Origin: Aporrectodea caliginosa
Lineage: Eukaryota; Annelida; Clitellata; Crassiclitellata; Lumbricidae
Direction of reading: 5' to 3'
DNA length: 64,000 bases
Assembly: GCA_020284085.1 (NCBI GenBank)
Contig: JACEVL010000518.1
Span: 124,001-188,000 of the forward strand
A model generated the notes under the pieces. That model was not told the origin of the DNA, did no database searches, and saw only the letters and a program-made list of their open reading frames with translations. Of the stretch, positions 1 to 10,675 are shown in pieces. How positions within the stretch are numbered: position 1 is the stretch's first letter; every line of letters begins with the position of its first letter. A program made the position numbers and the translations under genes.

Positions 1-167
1 ACTCTAGAAGTTAATGGGCAGTGATATAATATACAGCTATACGAATATGATACACAAAATATGCTGTACACAAAAGGTTCCGAGGTCGACCGCGCATCGA
101 TCACCTACTCAATCCAGAGCTATCGATTTTCAAATCGCCTTCTATTTTCAAATGAGAAGCTCTGGAG

Positions 168-329
168 CTATTGTATTTGAACATTTATATAGCACTATTG
201 TATTTGAACATTTATATAGCACCATTGTATTTGAACATTTATATAGCGCTATTGTATTTGAACATTTATATAGCGCTATTGTATTTGAACATTTATATGG
301 CACATCATAGGTGAATATTTATATAGCGC
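168..329. repeat. 27-bp minisatellite derived from a LINE/SINE 3' tail
   Basis: Five near-identical 27-bp units begin at 170, 197, 224, 251 and 278, each containing ATTGTATTTGAACATTTATA and then TAGC, followed by a degenerate sixth. The unit matches, in reverse orientation, the GCGCTATATAAAT plus (TACAA)n 3' end of LINE/SINE copies elsewhere in the window (for example near 5325 and 22380). The array lies upstream of the first visible GANAB exon, presumably in an intron. Confidence 0.8.
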
Positions 330-778
330 CACTTCACGAGAAACATAATCGGGGCACGCTAATATATGCTGCAGTTGAATTAGAAGTGATTTATTCCTTG
401 GATTGCTTGGATTAGATTACATTAATGTCACACGATTAGCGTGTATGGCTCATGTTCTTGTTCTTTTTTAGCACCAGGCTTCTACTGAAGGCCAATTGCT
501 TCGATCGAGTGGCCGTCACCGTTTCTTCGTTCTGTCTCGTTCTTTCTTTGCTGGTTCCCAGAGATACGGTTAGTCCAACGTTTCTTCTGTACTTGATGGG
601 GAACATTGATAAGTTAGAGATCACCTGACCATGTCTGCAAATATTATATGTATGCATGTGTGTGTGTGTGTTCGTATACCTTGCTGCAAAATGGCTGGCA
701 TTAGGAACTGATGATGGGTGATGATGATCATCATCACTGTCCTATTGTGGCTCGAGTGTGAGAGTGAGCATAGACATG

Positions 779-779
<1 letters not shown>

Positions 780-850
<71 letters not shown>

Positions 851-880
851 GGGGTATATATATATATATGTACTATATGT
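780..880. repeat. (TA)n microsatellite just upstream of a GANAB splice acceptor
   Basis: An almost pure (TA)n run of about 68 bp (780-847) is followed by interrupted TA/GTATA sequence. It sits about 40-140 bp before the inferred acceptor at 918-919, where a pyrimidine tract would normally be expected. Confidence 0.9.
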
Positions 881-919
881 ATATATACTTATATATTTAT
901 ATGTATTCCGTGTATGAAG

Positions 920-3900
920 GTGCCATATGGACTGGTGACAATGCGGCTGAATGGAGCCATCTGCGTATTTCTGTGTCTATGATGTTGACGCTGAACCTTG
1001 TCGGCATGACGTTCAGCGGCGCCGACATTGGTGGATTCTTTAAGAACCCGGACCAAGAGCTGCTTACCCGATGGTACCAGGCAAGCTCATCCTTCTTAAA
1101 TGGGGTTCTTCTTGTCGATTTTCTTTCTCTTACATAAGAATTTCTTGCCAGTTTCGTGTTCCATTACTTGCTTGATGTTCCAGGTTGCAGTTTGACAACC
1201 TGTATGATAACTAATAAATGAATATAATGATAGTGTTCTTTCTTTGTCTGTAGTCCTAAATCTTTGAACACTTCACTCCCTAGCAATTGGGCACATATAC
1301 TTGAGACTCTCTGGCAATTTTTGGCAACCCAGGAACATTGTGTTTACTTTGAGAAGTTAAAAATATTATAATATGACCATCGGGTTGAAAGGTTATGAAG
1401 TTCTTGCAATTAGCTTTCGTTTGTCGATGGTCGAAGACGTTATTATCAAGGTCCGATTCTTATCAGTAATATAAGAATATGTATACTTTCATCAAGCACT
1501 TTGTCATGGCATGCTCTTGTTATTGATCCTGGATCATTTAATTCTGATTTTCTTCTACTTTTTAGGCCGGCGCATTTCAGCCTTTCTTTCGAGCGCATGC
1601 TCATCTCGACACTCGTAGGCGTGAGCCGTGGCTCGCATCAAAGGAACATCTGGAAGCGATACGGGAGGCGATAATCGTTCGCTATCGTCTGTTGTTGTAC
1701 TGGTACACGCTGTTCTTCAAAGCGGAACGTGTGGGTGGGCCAGTGATGAGACCGCTGTGGGTCGAGTTCCCAAATGATTTGCAGACTTTTGGTGTTGAAG
1801 ATACGTATATGGTTGGTGACGCCCTGCTTGTTCATCCAGTTACAGAGTCGCAGGTTTCCAGCGTCGAGGTTTTTCTGCCTGGAGCCGACCAGGTAGTGTA
1901 TTTTTTATGCTTGTATTTGAACATTTCTTTTTGGCTTCTGTTTAATTTGAAAGCTTCTGTGCTATCATATGAAAATAATGCTTGAATGATCAGGCGATGG
2001 TTGCTTCTAAGCAACATCGGTGTACATACTAAAATACAGGGCAAGTTCGATAAAGAAATATTAATAATTCTAAGACTCAGAAATAACCTCTGCATTGCTG
2101 GAAGAGATAAAATTGGAGCTGAAGGTTAACAGGGACTGCAGAATGAAGATTTGCCAGAAGAGAGTTCTGGCAACATAATTGGTTTACGTATTAATTGGGA
2201 AACTGTAAAGAAATTATATTATTTGGTGCTTCTTTATATTGCACCAGCATAATACGACAAAGTCTGAATGGATCAGTTGTTAAGTAATTATGTGATGAGG
2301 ACTTGACAGCCAAAGGCTGGCCTTAGCAATGTTGTGAATGTGTCTGTTGACTGCTTGTTTGGAATAACTTGTTCAAGTATAGTTGAAAGTTATATCTTGT
2401 AAAAAATACCATAATACGTCAATGGTTGGTTTGAGTAATGCTTAGTTTTTAAAACTGCTGCTTCAGTTTGTTTCTACATGGTAAGATGTGATTTATTTTT
2501 CCAGGTGTGGTACGACTTTGACAGCTTTCAGATGTACCCTGGAAATCAGTCAGTGAATGTGGCTGTGAACCTACGCAAGGTTAATAAATAGTTGTTCAGA
2601 TCAACTTTGACTTTACTTCATGCTAAGTCAAATTTAAAAATGGTAAATAATTTAATTAAGAATGTTATTGAGAGGTTAGGTTGTCTTCTTGATTGGCTGC
2701 ATCTATTCATCTATACGAAATGTCTTGTGACTTTTGCAGAGTTTCAGTGATCTCTACTTGTTGGAATTGCATATTCTGTTTTAAATTCAGTTACTTTGAA
2801 CTCTGGTCAGCTACAATACTTAAAATCAGTTCTTATTTCCCTGAATTATCTTTATTCAGTGTGGTCATCTGATTATCTTCCTCTGGTCATGACTAAATCA
2901 AGAACTGTTCTTGGTGAGAACTTGTGCCATTTCTATTTGTCATTCCGTTCTCAACTTAAAACTTACCTGTTTCAAATTACTTACTGCCTGTCAGTCTTAC
3001 GGACTGATCATCTGGATATTGATCTGATTATGGCTTGGTTTTGGTGTGCCATCGGCTGATGCCTTGTGTTTTAGTCTCCGGCGTAATAGAAGTTACTAAT
3101 TACAAGTGCAATTATATCTTTGTTTAGATTCCGGTGTTTTATCGTGGAGGTTTCATTGTGCCACTGAGAGAACGGATCAGACGTTCTTCGACGGTTGTAC
3201 CTGATGATCCTATCACTCTCGTTGTTGCATTGGACAAAGAGGTAGGAAAGCCCCTTTGCTGTGAAAAGTCAGATATATGATGTATTGGTAATGCATGATT
3301 TGCATATTGCCCCTTTTAAGGGTAGATGAGGTAAAGTTACTTTGATGTCCTTGTAGGAGTTGGGGGAAGCATTTTTGCGGTGATTTGCTGAACTGTCAGA
3401 TTAAACGTTTATATGATGCACTGGTAATGCATGATTTACATATCGCCCCTCAAGCATAAGATGAGGTAAAGTAACTTGGACATCCTTTTCGAAGTTAAAG
3501 GAAGCATTTTAGGGTGATTTTGTTGAACTGAATTTTGACAAAAAACTTTCTGGTGATTGTCAGGGAAATTCTCGAGGTGAACTGTTCTTTGATGACTTCC
3601 ATTCGTTTGAGTACAAGCAAGGAAACTACATACACAGAGAATATGTCCTAAAGGACGGTTCACGTCTATCCAGCCGGTAAGACATCTTCAAATCAACCAA
3701 TCTAGTGGTTTACCAAAAAACTTTGTAATCATTCACCTGATCTTGAATGCTTTGTGCTACGACAGGCTACAGGAAGTACAGGGACAGTCTAGTTTAGTCA
3801 CATTTCTGCACAAGAGGACTAGCACTAGAGACCTGTGAATAAAAAAAATTTCAATCGAATCTCGAATTGAGCGTAAATGTTCGAATTCGAATCAAATCTA

Positions 3901-4183
3901 TAATCAAATTCATGTATTGCATGCACTGTGAGTGGATCTTAACATTTGATATCATTTGTTGTTCTGTAGCAACCTGAATCCTTTTGGCTCATACAAGACT
4001 TCAGCTTGGATCGAAAAGATCTACGTGATCGGCCTGCAGAATCAACCAAAAGCCGTCGTTCTTACTGCAGTCGATGCTGATCCTGTTCAACTCGACTCGA
4101 CTTTCCACCCAGATGCTCGACTTCTTGTCATTCGTAAACCAGGAGTTAACATTGCCACTGACTTTGATCTCGTCCTTAGCTGA
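920..4183 (+). CDS. GANAB: Neutral alpha-glucosidase AB (glucosidase II alpha), C-terminal exons
   Basis: Catalytic subunit of ER glucosidase II (glycoside hydrolase family 31), which trims inner alpha-1,3-linked glucoses from N-glycans. Only about 333 C-terminal residues are present; the 5' exons lie to the left. Six exons join in phase: 920-1080, 1566-1892, 2505-2579, 3128-3241, 3564-3676 and 3970-4183 (TGA 4181-4183). WTGDN contains the family acid/base Asp; [42 protein letters not shown] and the terminal RKPGVN all match GANAB rather than other GH31 members. GANC is the alternative, but the terminal RKPG-N motif favours GANAB. The intron after 1080 starts with GC (CAG then GCAAGC) and is a probable GC-AG intron. 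No canonical AATAAA was seen close to the stop. Confidence 0.93.
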
Positions 4184-4933
4184 CCTCCAGCTGAGCTATA
4201 GTTCCTCTGCCACATTTCCAGTTGAGGTGGTAATGGAGTAACTGCCTCTATATACTCTACCCCGTGGTAAAAGTTATGCTACCACTTGGGGTTTACAGCC
4301 GCATATGTTTCACACAAGTATGGGTCCAGTGCTCTCAATTTCATTCATTGACTGCAATATTCCATTAACCTGTTAATTGTGATTCAAATGGAACAAATCC
4401 AGATGTAACTGATATGAATTGAATGTTAAGGAAAATATAATGTTTTTGGCATTGGGAGAAAGCTAAATATATTTCGATTGAAATTGCCACTGTTCAGCTT
4501 CTGTTTTTGTAGCTTAAAGTATGAAGGTTACTAGCTTCACCTGTCAAGTGATATTGAGAACTTGTCAGTAGGCCTAGGCATACAAAAACTAAACTGGTAT
4601 AATTTAGAAGCATTGTTATGGCAGATAAATTAAACGGCTGTATATTTGGGCTTGTGATTCATACACACAACTACCTCAAAATTTGTCTTTACTCTCGCTG
4701 ACTTTTGCACTGGGAGCACCTCTGATTGGTGTGCACTGTGAGAGGCGCTTTATAAATTTTTGAATACAATACAAATACAATTATAATACACAGACAAATA
4801 TACTTACACTTTGAGGAATACATACCTACAGGCTCGACAACATAGAATGAGCTCCCTGTGGCTATATTATGCCACCTGCCAAGCGCATTTCGCCGACCCT
4901 AGGAGAGTACAGCAAATATTATTTGACTAATCA
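4184..4933. other. GANAB 3' flank with a LINE/SINE-tail-like remnant
   Basis: No coding sequence was recognised. At 4690-4800, GGGAGCACCTCTGA followed by GAGGCGCTTTATAAAT and (ACAAATACA)n resembles the 3' tails of the LINE and SINE copies elsewhere in the window. Confidence 0.5.
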
Positions 4934-5092
4934 GAGTAATTTATTGTTTTAGCGTTCTAAATTATTTATATTAGGACTGGGCATTTAACGCGTTATTAAT
5001 GCGTTAATGAATTAACGCGATTAAATTCGAAATGGACAAAACACATGCACATGTTATTTTGACATTCTATTTCGATGTCCCATAGTGCGTTT

Positions 5093-5370
5093 GCTAGGGA
5101 AGCGCCTCTGAGTAGAAATCTTGAAGGGGCGTTATAACAAGTGCTCATACATACATACATACATACATACATACATACATCGGCCCCTCTACTTGGAACC
5201 ATCTTCCGCATGAATTGCGTCTTGAGCTCCTCAGCCTTTCTCTTCCTCTGTTTCGGAAACGCCTGAAGACTATCTTATTTGTTAGAGCCCTGGGTCGGGA
5301 GCGCCTCTGAATCTCTGAGTGGCGCTATACAAATGTTCAATTACAATTACAATTACAATACATACATACA
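5093..5370 (+). mobile_element. LINE 3'-end fragments and (CATA)n repeat
   Basis: At 5093-5140 lies the shared tail GCGCCTCTGAGTAGAAATC then TTGAAGGGGCG, followed by (CATA)n to about 5180. At 5185-5370 is a second fragment whose + translation reads like the C-terminus of a CR1/L2-type LINE ORF2 (STWNHLP ... FRKRLKTILF), ending in GTGGCGCTATACAAAT and (ACAATT)n. A related copy lies on the minus strand near 11015-11145. Confidence 0.65.
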
Positions 5371-5545
5371 TACATACAATAAAGGCTATACTTACAAAAT
5401 AGTTATTGCCAAGTTTGGATTGGTCTTTACGCCACAGTAGTGACAGTACAGACGTGGACAATTCTGAGAGTCTACTAGAGACAATGCAATGAAAAAAATT
5501 ATGTAATTTGCTCCGTCACAATCTAAACGATGTTTAAAATCAGAA

Positions 5546-5617
5546 CTCCCAGTCGGGGAATTGAACCCCGGTCTCCCGCGTGACAGGCGGGGATACTTAC
5601 CACTATACTAACTAGGA
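5546..5617 (-). tRNA. tRNA-Asp (GTC)
   Basis: The 72-nt minus-strand sequence folds as a standard tRNA. The 7-bp acceptor TCCTAGT pairs with ACTGGGA plus discriminator G. The D-arm region is TAGTATAGTGGTAAGTA (box A), the anticodon loop contains CTGTCAC with anticodon GTC, and the T arm is CCGGGGTTCAATTCCCCG (box B). It matches metazoan tRNA-Asp apart from a compensated pair in the acceptor (A5-T68, where C-G is usual), which suggests a functional gene and not a SINE head. No intron is needed. Confidence 0.95.
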
Positions 5618-6346
5618 CTTCACGTTAGGAGTTTGGAATAGCAATGTTTTGTAACTACAGAATATTTCCACAATTAAAATAATATCATGAATGAATACGA
5701 TTTACACTATGTGGGAAAAGTCCAGAAATAAATTTTAAGATGAGAAAATTTTCTTCTATTTTCCTAAATATACACTGCTTCTGAGATTTAGTTTTATTTA
5801 TGTTTTAAAGCAATTTAGAGATTGGTTTCTAGACTCTAGAGTACTGTTACTTCCGGTTTACTTTTTGCGGTAGGAATGAACTTGTAAATCATGCATTAAT
5901 TTAGTCCATAATATTTTTATTTCTGTTGCTATGGATTAATGTTTGAGAATGTGATTAGAACATTCCACGATATATTTGTACGCAAATTTTAAAATTTTAA
6001 GGTTGTGTCTTTAAGTAGTGGTAACTAGCTCGGTTAGCACCATGCTGTCTCCTCGGCTTGACCTCCCCGAATTCTGACCTGGCACCGGAACGGACAAAGC
6101 TGCCTACAATGGGCGAATAATTTAGAACGCTAAAACGATAGATTACTCGGGGCTGCAGGTGCTAGGTAACCTCACTTAAATATTTTCTTCGGGTTTGGAT
6201 TTGCTTAATGGAGAGGTCTTGATTATATTAAACACTGAACTAAACTGACTTTTTGGTTGGTGCAATTTTTTTGTTTCAGGTCTCTGCAGCTGTACGTCAT
6301 TGCAACAAAGTGGTTTAAATAAAAGTACTGTGCACTTTGTTTAATC

Positions 6347-7912
6347 ATGTCACAGATGTTGATTTGTGTGTCAAGTAACCTGCTTAAGTGTTCAAAAAAG
6401 GCCTTTTCAACATTTGGTACTCACCTTATTTCAAGAAAAAGTGGATTACTTCACCAGGATGCATCTTCCATAAAATCTGTCGCTTTTCAGACTGTGAGGA
6501 AAGCTTGCAGATTTAGTTTTCGGTGCCCAGAGCAGAAGCCAGTTACGCGAATAACAAAACGCTTTTATGCCAGGAAACCAGACAACCTGTCGTTCGAAGT
6601 TAATGCAAACGTTGCCAAAGATGTCACAGTCTTCACGTATTCAAACACACGATTCTTCAGAATGTTGTCTGTTTTTGGAATTGCACAGTTTTTCTTCTGG
6701 GGCAATATGGCCCTTTTTGCCTACTCAGGTCTGAATGGACTGGACACAAGGTCAAATGAGAGCCAAGGTTCATTTTCGAACATGGTACTAAACTTTCAGA
6801 ACCAGTACAAATACCGAATAGCTGTTGCCTGCATAGCTCTGGGTAAGCAGTCTACAGTAATAAATTGTGTTTGGCAAAAGTGAAAGGGAAGAGCTTTGTG
6901 AGTTAGTAAGTAATCTATCACTGTTAGATAATATTTTGGAAAAATCAAATGTAGTGTCATGTTGTATAATATAAAATGAGCATGTTGTGCAGGTTTTACC
7001 TGATTATTTTCTGTAACTGTTCTTTTTGTCATCTAGAGGAGTAGTAGTTGGTAGCAGATATCTTGGTGTTAAGCTACTCTCAGTGATAAGGGTACTTGCT
7101 ATCTGTGGTTAGAATGCTAACAGTGGTAAGCTGATGTAGCCGTTTTAATGTCTTCATGTGTACTTTGTATAAATTTAGCGAGAAATTTTGAATTATGAGG
7201 TGTAGTGGTGAAATGCAAGTAAATGTTAAAGAATTTTCTTTGGGAGAAAAGTCGCCCAGCAGTAAATTGATAAATGAAATTCAGTTGTCGACATGAGAAG
7301 TTTGAGCTCATGACATAAGTTGTCACACTTTTGCTTTTGATCATTTTATAGACAATTGACTATTTTAGGCTTGCTTTCTTAGTACCGTACTCAGTCTTTC
7401 CGAGCAGGTCTGCACACCATTCAATACGAGTTCTCCATTCATCTCTGTCCATCACCAGTTTTCTGTCCTTGTCCCACAACATCCCCAAGCATCTCTGATG
7501 GTCCCCAACCAGATTCTTCCATGGTATTCCCCTTCTCTTTTTCTCAGGGATCCAGCCTTAATGGCTTTTTATTGTATTTTTTAAAGAGTTTTTGTTTCAC
7601 AATTGTGTTGTAGGTTACGTGGTCTTGTTCTTCACGTGGATCTATCCCCTCCGAACGATATCAAAGCTGATCCTCGAGAAAGGAGGACAGATGGTGCGCA
7701 TCAGTACTTACACTCACTTCGGGAGAACCAAGGAGTTTGTCGTGCCTCTGTATGACATCAGCTGCACGCAGTCACGTCTTGCAAAAGGCGTACAAGTCTC
7801 TGTGAAGATACGGGGACGATGGTTCTATTATCTGATGGACAAAAGAGAGGGGAAATTTCTAGAGCCACATTTGTTTGATTATGTCGTTGGTTTGAATAGA
7901 TCTCTGAAGTAG
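6347..7912 (+). CDS. TMEM223: Transmembrane protein 223, complete
   Basis: Mitochondrial inner-membrane protein, reported as a complex IV biogenesis factor. Two exons, 6347-6842 and 7614-7912, join in phase (GCTCTGG then GTTACGTGG) to give about 264 residues; the human protein is about 200. The N-terminus is rich in Ser, Lys and Arg without acidic residues over the first 35 residues, consistent with a mitochondrial presequence. Two hydrophobic segments follow (about residues 103-125, FRMLSVFGIAQFFFWGNMAL; about 157-180 across the intron). The C-terminal domain has the family features FVVPL, GRWFYYLMDK and LFDYVVG. The ATG at 6347 follows an acceptor-like TTTGTTTCAG (6270-6279), implying an upstream non-coding exon. 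An AATAAA lies 10 bp after the stop. Confidence 0.92.
7365..7560 (-). mobile_element. LINE ORF2 C-terminal remnant in the TMEM223 intron
   Basis: On the minus strand the segment reads DRKLVMDRDEWRTRIEW then CADLLGKTEYGTKKAS, typical of the end of a non-LTR retrotransposon ORF2 (endonuclease/RT-type LINE). It ends about 55 bp before the TMEM223 exon 2 acceptor. It is short and 5' truncated. Confidence 0.6.
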
Positions 7913-7922
7913 TCTGAAAGGA

Positions 7923-7928
7923 AATAAA
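7923..7928 (+). terminator. TMEM223 polyadenylation signal AATAAA
   Basis: Canonical AATAAA 10 bp after the TMEM223 stop codon (7910-7912). This implies a very short 3' UTR. Confidence 0.7.
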
Positions 7929-9158
7929 ATATGAAATCTGTTTAATTTTGTGCTTTGAGCATTGCAATTTTCCATTGGTATATTTAGGGTTTACGGGTTC
8001 AACCCGCTCCCCCCCCCCCCCAATAAATAATTGCTGAAACCACAACTTTTAAGTTTCACATGTTTGTGTTTTGATAGAGAATTTGTTTACTTAATTACTT
8101 ACTTTTTTAAAACTGACGCCTTACTCAGCGACCATGTCTAATGGAACCCCAAAATGGAAACCCCTCCCTAAATTGTTTCCTGACTATGCACTTGCATTGT
8201 ACTCTTAAGTTTCTAATGGCAGGAGATCTGTAAAAGCCTGAGCTCTAAGACCTGGCTGTGAATTTGCCATAAAATTTATGCTAGTTTTTGACGTGTGTGC
8301 ATGTTTCCAACATCATTCTTTCCTCCATTCAAACTGCCAAATTTTATAAATACTTTTTTGTTGAAACTTGTCTATAATCTCTTTCATCCTTTGCATCACT
8401 GCAGGGATCTGTTTTCAGTCGGTGAAGGTTTAGAAACAGCTCGGAAACCAGCTTTTGCTTGATTCCATAATCATTTGTGTATTTGACCATTCAGAAACAC
8501 TCCCAGTGTGAGAGACCCCGAGAAAAAGATAGGACTTGAGAAATGAGAGGAAGATGAGAAACGCTACCAGTGAAGATGGTATATAAATAAGCCCATTAAG
8601 CCCAACGGTCTAGGAGTAAGAGCCTGGGCTGTCACAAATTCTCAATCATGACGATACGCTTAAGGAACATTGTTGTTTGAAGTCCTATGCTGCTGCTTCA
8701 GTAACAGCAAAACTCTGAACCAAATTGACCAGTTCTTATAGCTGGAATATAGAGGTCACCGTGAGTCGCAAACATTGATTCATTTTGAGTTACGGTAGTT
8801 AACGAGAATTTCATGTGTTTTGCTCATCCTACCAATGTTTCTTACTTACGTTTTTGCGCGGCGTTTAGGTTGCGCACACCTAATGCATTTAATAGATTTC
8901 GAAGAGTAAAGATTGTAGATACTCGATAACGTCTTTAACACCGCTCTTAAAGGTCATCACGTAGGGCAATTATTTGTCTAAAATATACAAACCAAAACTT
9001 CGAAATGGCCAATCATTTAATTAAGTAAATTTAAAACATGCGAACAAGATAATTTACTGTTGAATAAGTGTACAAATCGACCGAGTCTTGCCAGAATCAG
9101 ATGACTGTGGGTAGAATTTACGTCACGTAGTTGAGTATCAGGCGATGCTATGATTTCC
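7929..9158. other. Intergenic, no gene recognised
   Basis: AT-rich sequence between TMEM223 and the first hAT element. It includes a poly(C) run at about 8010-8022 inside a segment (7985-8030, GGGTTTACGGGTTCAACC) that resembles the reverse complement of 50385-50430, so probably a shared repeat. The first (ATG-bearing) exon of PPP2R2 should lie somewhere between here and 10670 but was not identified. Confidence 0.4.
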
Positions 9159-9166
9159 GGGACAGT

Positions 9167-9819
9167 CAGTGTGACCACTCCTTGGGATTTTTCCCAAGAT
9201 CTTGGGATTTTGGGGGTCGACTTGGGATCTGGGGATTTTGAATAGCAATCTTGGGATTTTTTTTCAGGTCTACAGACTAGTTTTTAACCTTACTTTTCAA
9301 CAGTAGCAGCGAAGTAGATTAGAAAAAACTCGCTCTGAAAGACGTTTAATTACTATTGTTACTTGTAAACATTATAATTTGTTAATTCAATGCTATTCTC
9401 CGGTTTTTTCTTGGTCAGTTCTTAGCCAGACATTTTTGTGAATAATTGTGATTGTTAAAACAATTTGGAAACAGAATGTTTGAAGTAGCTGGTCCAGTTG
9501 AATGGAACTCTCTACCAGAACTAATCCGAAGATCATCCTCAGTTAATATTTTTAAATCTAAACTTAAAACTTATCTCTTCTCTAAGTGCTATGATTAGTA
9601 AGTACATTGTAACGCGTCCTTTGAGTAAGACTATGTTTTATTAAGGCGCGTTATAAATGCAAGTTGTATTGTATTGTATTGTATTGTAAAACGCATTTCA
9701 TATTTCATCACAACATTTTCCTTTTCAGTAACTTGGGATTTTTTGGAACACTTTTGGCCAATCTTGGGATTTTTCTGGCAAGAGCTTGGGATTTCAGAAA
9801 ATTGAGAGTGGTCGCACTG
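9167..9819. mobile_element. Non-autonomous hAT element (653 bp) with 8-bp TSD
   Basis: Terminal inverted repeats are CAGTGTGACCACTC at the left and the reverse complement of GAGTGGTCGCACTG at the right (13 of 14 match). The perfect 8-bp flanking duplication GGGACAGT lies at 9159-9166 and 9820-9827. No transposase ORF is present. The interior has repeated CTTGGGATTT words at both ends, and a LINE 3' fragment (about 9480-9690) is embedded in it. Confidence 0.85.
9480..9690 (+). mobile_element. CR1/L2-like LINE 3'-end fragment nested in a hAT element
   Basis: The + translation reads GPVEWNSLPELIRRSSSV then NIFKSKLKTYLFSKCYD, the usual end of CR1/L2-type ORF2, followed by AAGGCGCGTTATAAAT and (TATTG)n at 9667-9686. 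Confidence 0.7.
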
Positions 9820-10324
9820 GGGACAGTCCTTCATTGCCCGGCAGTTCTTCGTCGATATGAATTTAAGAATTTGATGTTTTCTGCTTTTTAAGTTATTTAA
9901 TCCGGTCTAAAGTTGTTCCATGGCTGGTCAGTAGCTAGTTTCCACTAGTCTTCAGATTTGCGAGGCCCCTTCTGCTTCACAATTAAGCCCAGTATCTTTT
10001 TCTAGGCAATTATAAAGTAGCTGGAGCCTAACAAGAAAATCACATGTTTTGTGTTTTGATAGAGAAAGCAACATGGGAAAGGGAGAATGAGCGATAGCCA
10101 GCTTCTAATTTTAATTATAGGACTTTGGACAAACTTATAGTATCGGGGGGCTGAAGGATTATTCCGTATCTTTGGGCATGCTGCGCGGACGCCGGACGGT
10201 ACCAGGTTTTCTAATGACGACACTAACCCTGACCCTAGCCGACAATCACGACGCCAGTAAACTTGCGCACTATATCCTTCAGCCCAGGATACTATAAGCT
10301 TGCCTCAATATGAAGTTTGCACTT

Positions 10325-10450
10325 TTTCCTGTCGCTGGCCCAACTTCCAGCATGTTGCTTGAAAGACGCAGTTCGATACCTGTTGCCCCTCTAGGTCGAC
10401 TCAGCCTTCCACTCCCTAGAGGGCAGTTGTAAAATGAGTGGGTGCCTATC
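10325..10450 (+). mobile_element. tRNA-derived SINE-like repeat
   Basis: CAGTTCGATACC resembles a tRNA B box, followed by TCGACTCAGCCTTCCACTCCC. An inverted-orientation relative lies at about 21840-21935 (GGAGTGGAAGGCTGAGTC ... GGTATCGAACCCGC), showing that it is a dispersed repeat. Confidence 0.5.
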
Positions 10451-10675
10451 AGGCTGCCAAGACGTGTGTTCAATAAGATCATGAAATTTGTACCCTTATG
10501 TTTCAATGTTACTGCGGTTTGTAAGTGAGCTTGTCAATAAACACGCATATTGTTATTGAACAGTTGATATTTTCTGGTAGAAATTTTGTTATTTGCATAT
10601 TGTATTTCTTTTTTGCATCCAAAAGATCCATTTGTAAACTTACTTCAAACTTGAATTTGTTGTATGGTTCTTTAG

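Larger units (their letters stand above)
4934..6148. repeat. 33-bp inverted repeats bounding a 1.2-kb segment with tRNA-Asp
   Basis: Arm 4934-4966 and the reverse complement of 6116-6148 agree at 31 of 33 positions (shared core GTTTTAGCGTTCTAAATTATT without its last base). The interval lies between GANAB and TMEM223 and contains the tRNA-Asp gene and LINE tails. Close to the left arm is TAGGACTGGGC plus repeated AACGCGTTA-type sequence (4974-5025), which looks like a DNA-transposon end without a detected partner. No target-site duplication was identified for the outer arms. Confidence 0.6.

Noticed and set aside
718..1137. 139-codon ORF with long Tyr-Ile repeat
   Set aside because: The repeat is the (TA)n microsatellite translated; only the part after 920 is the GANAB exon.
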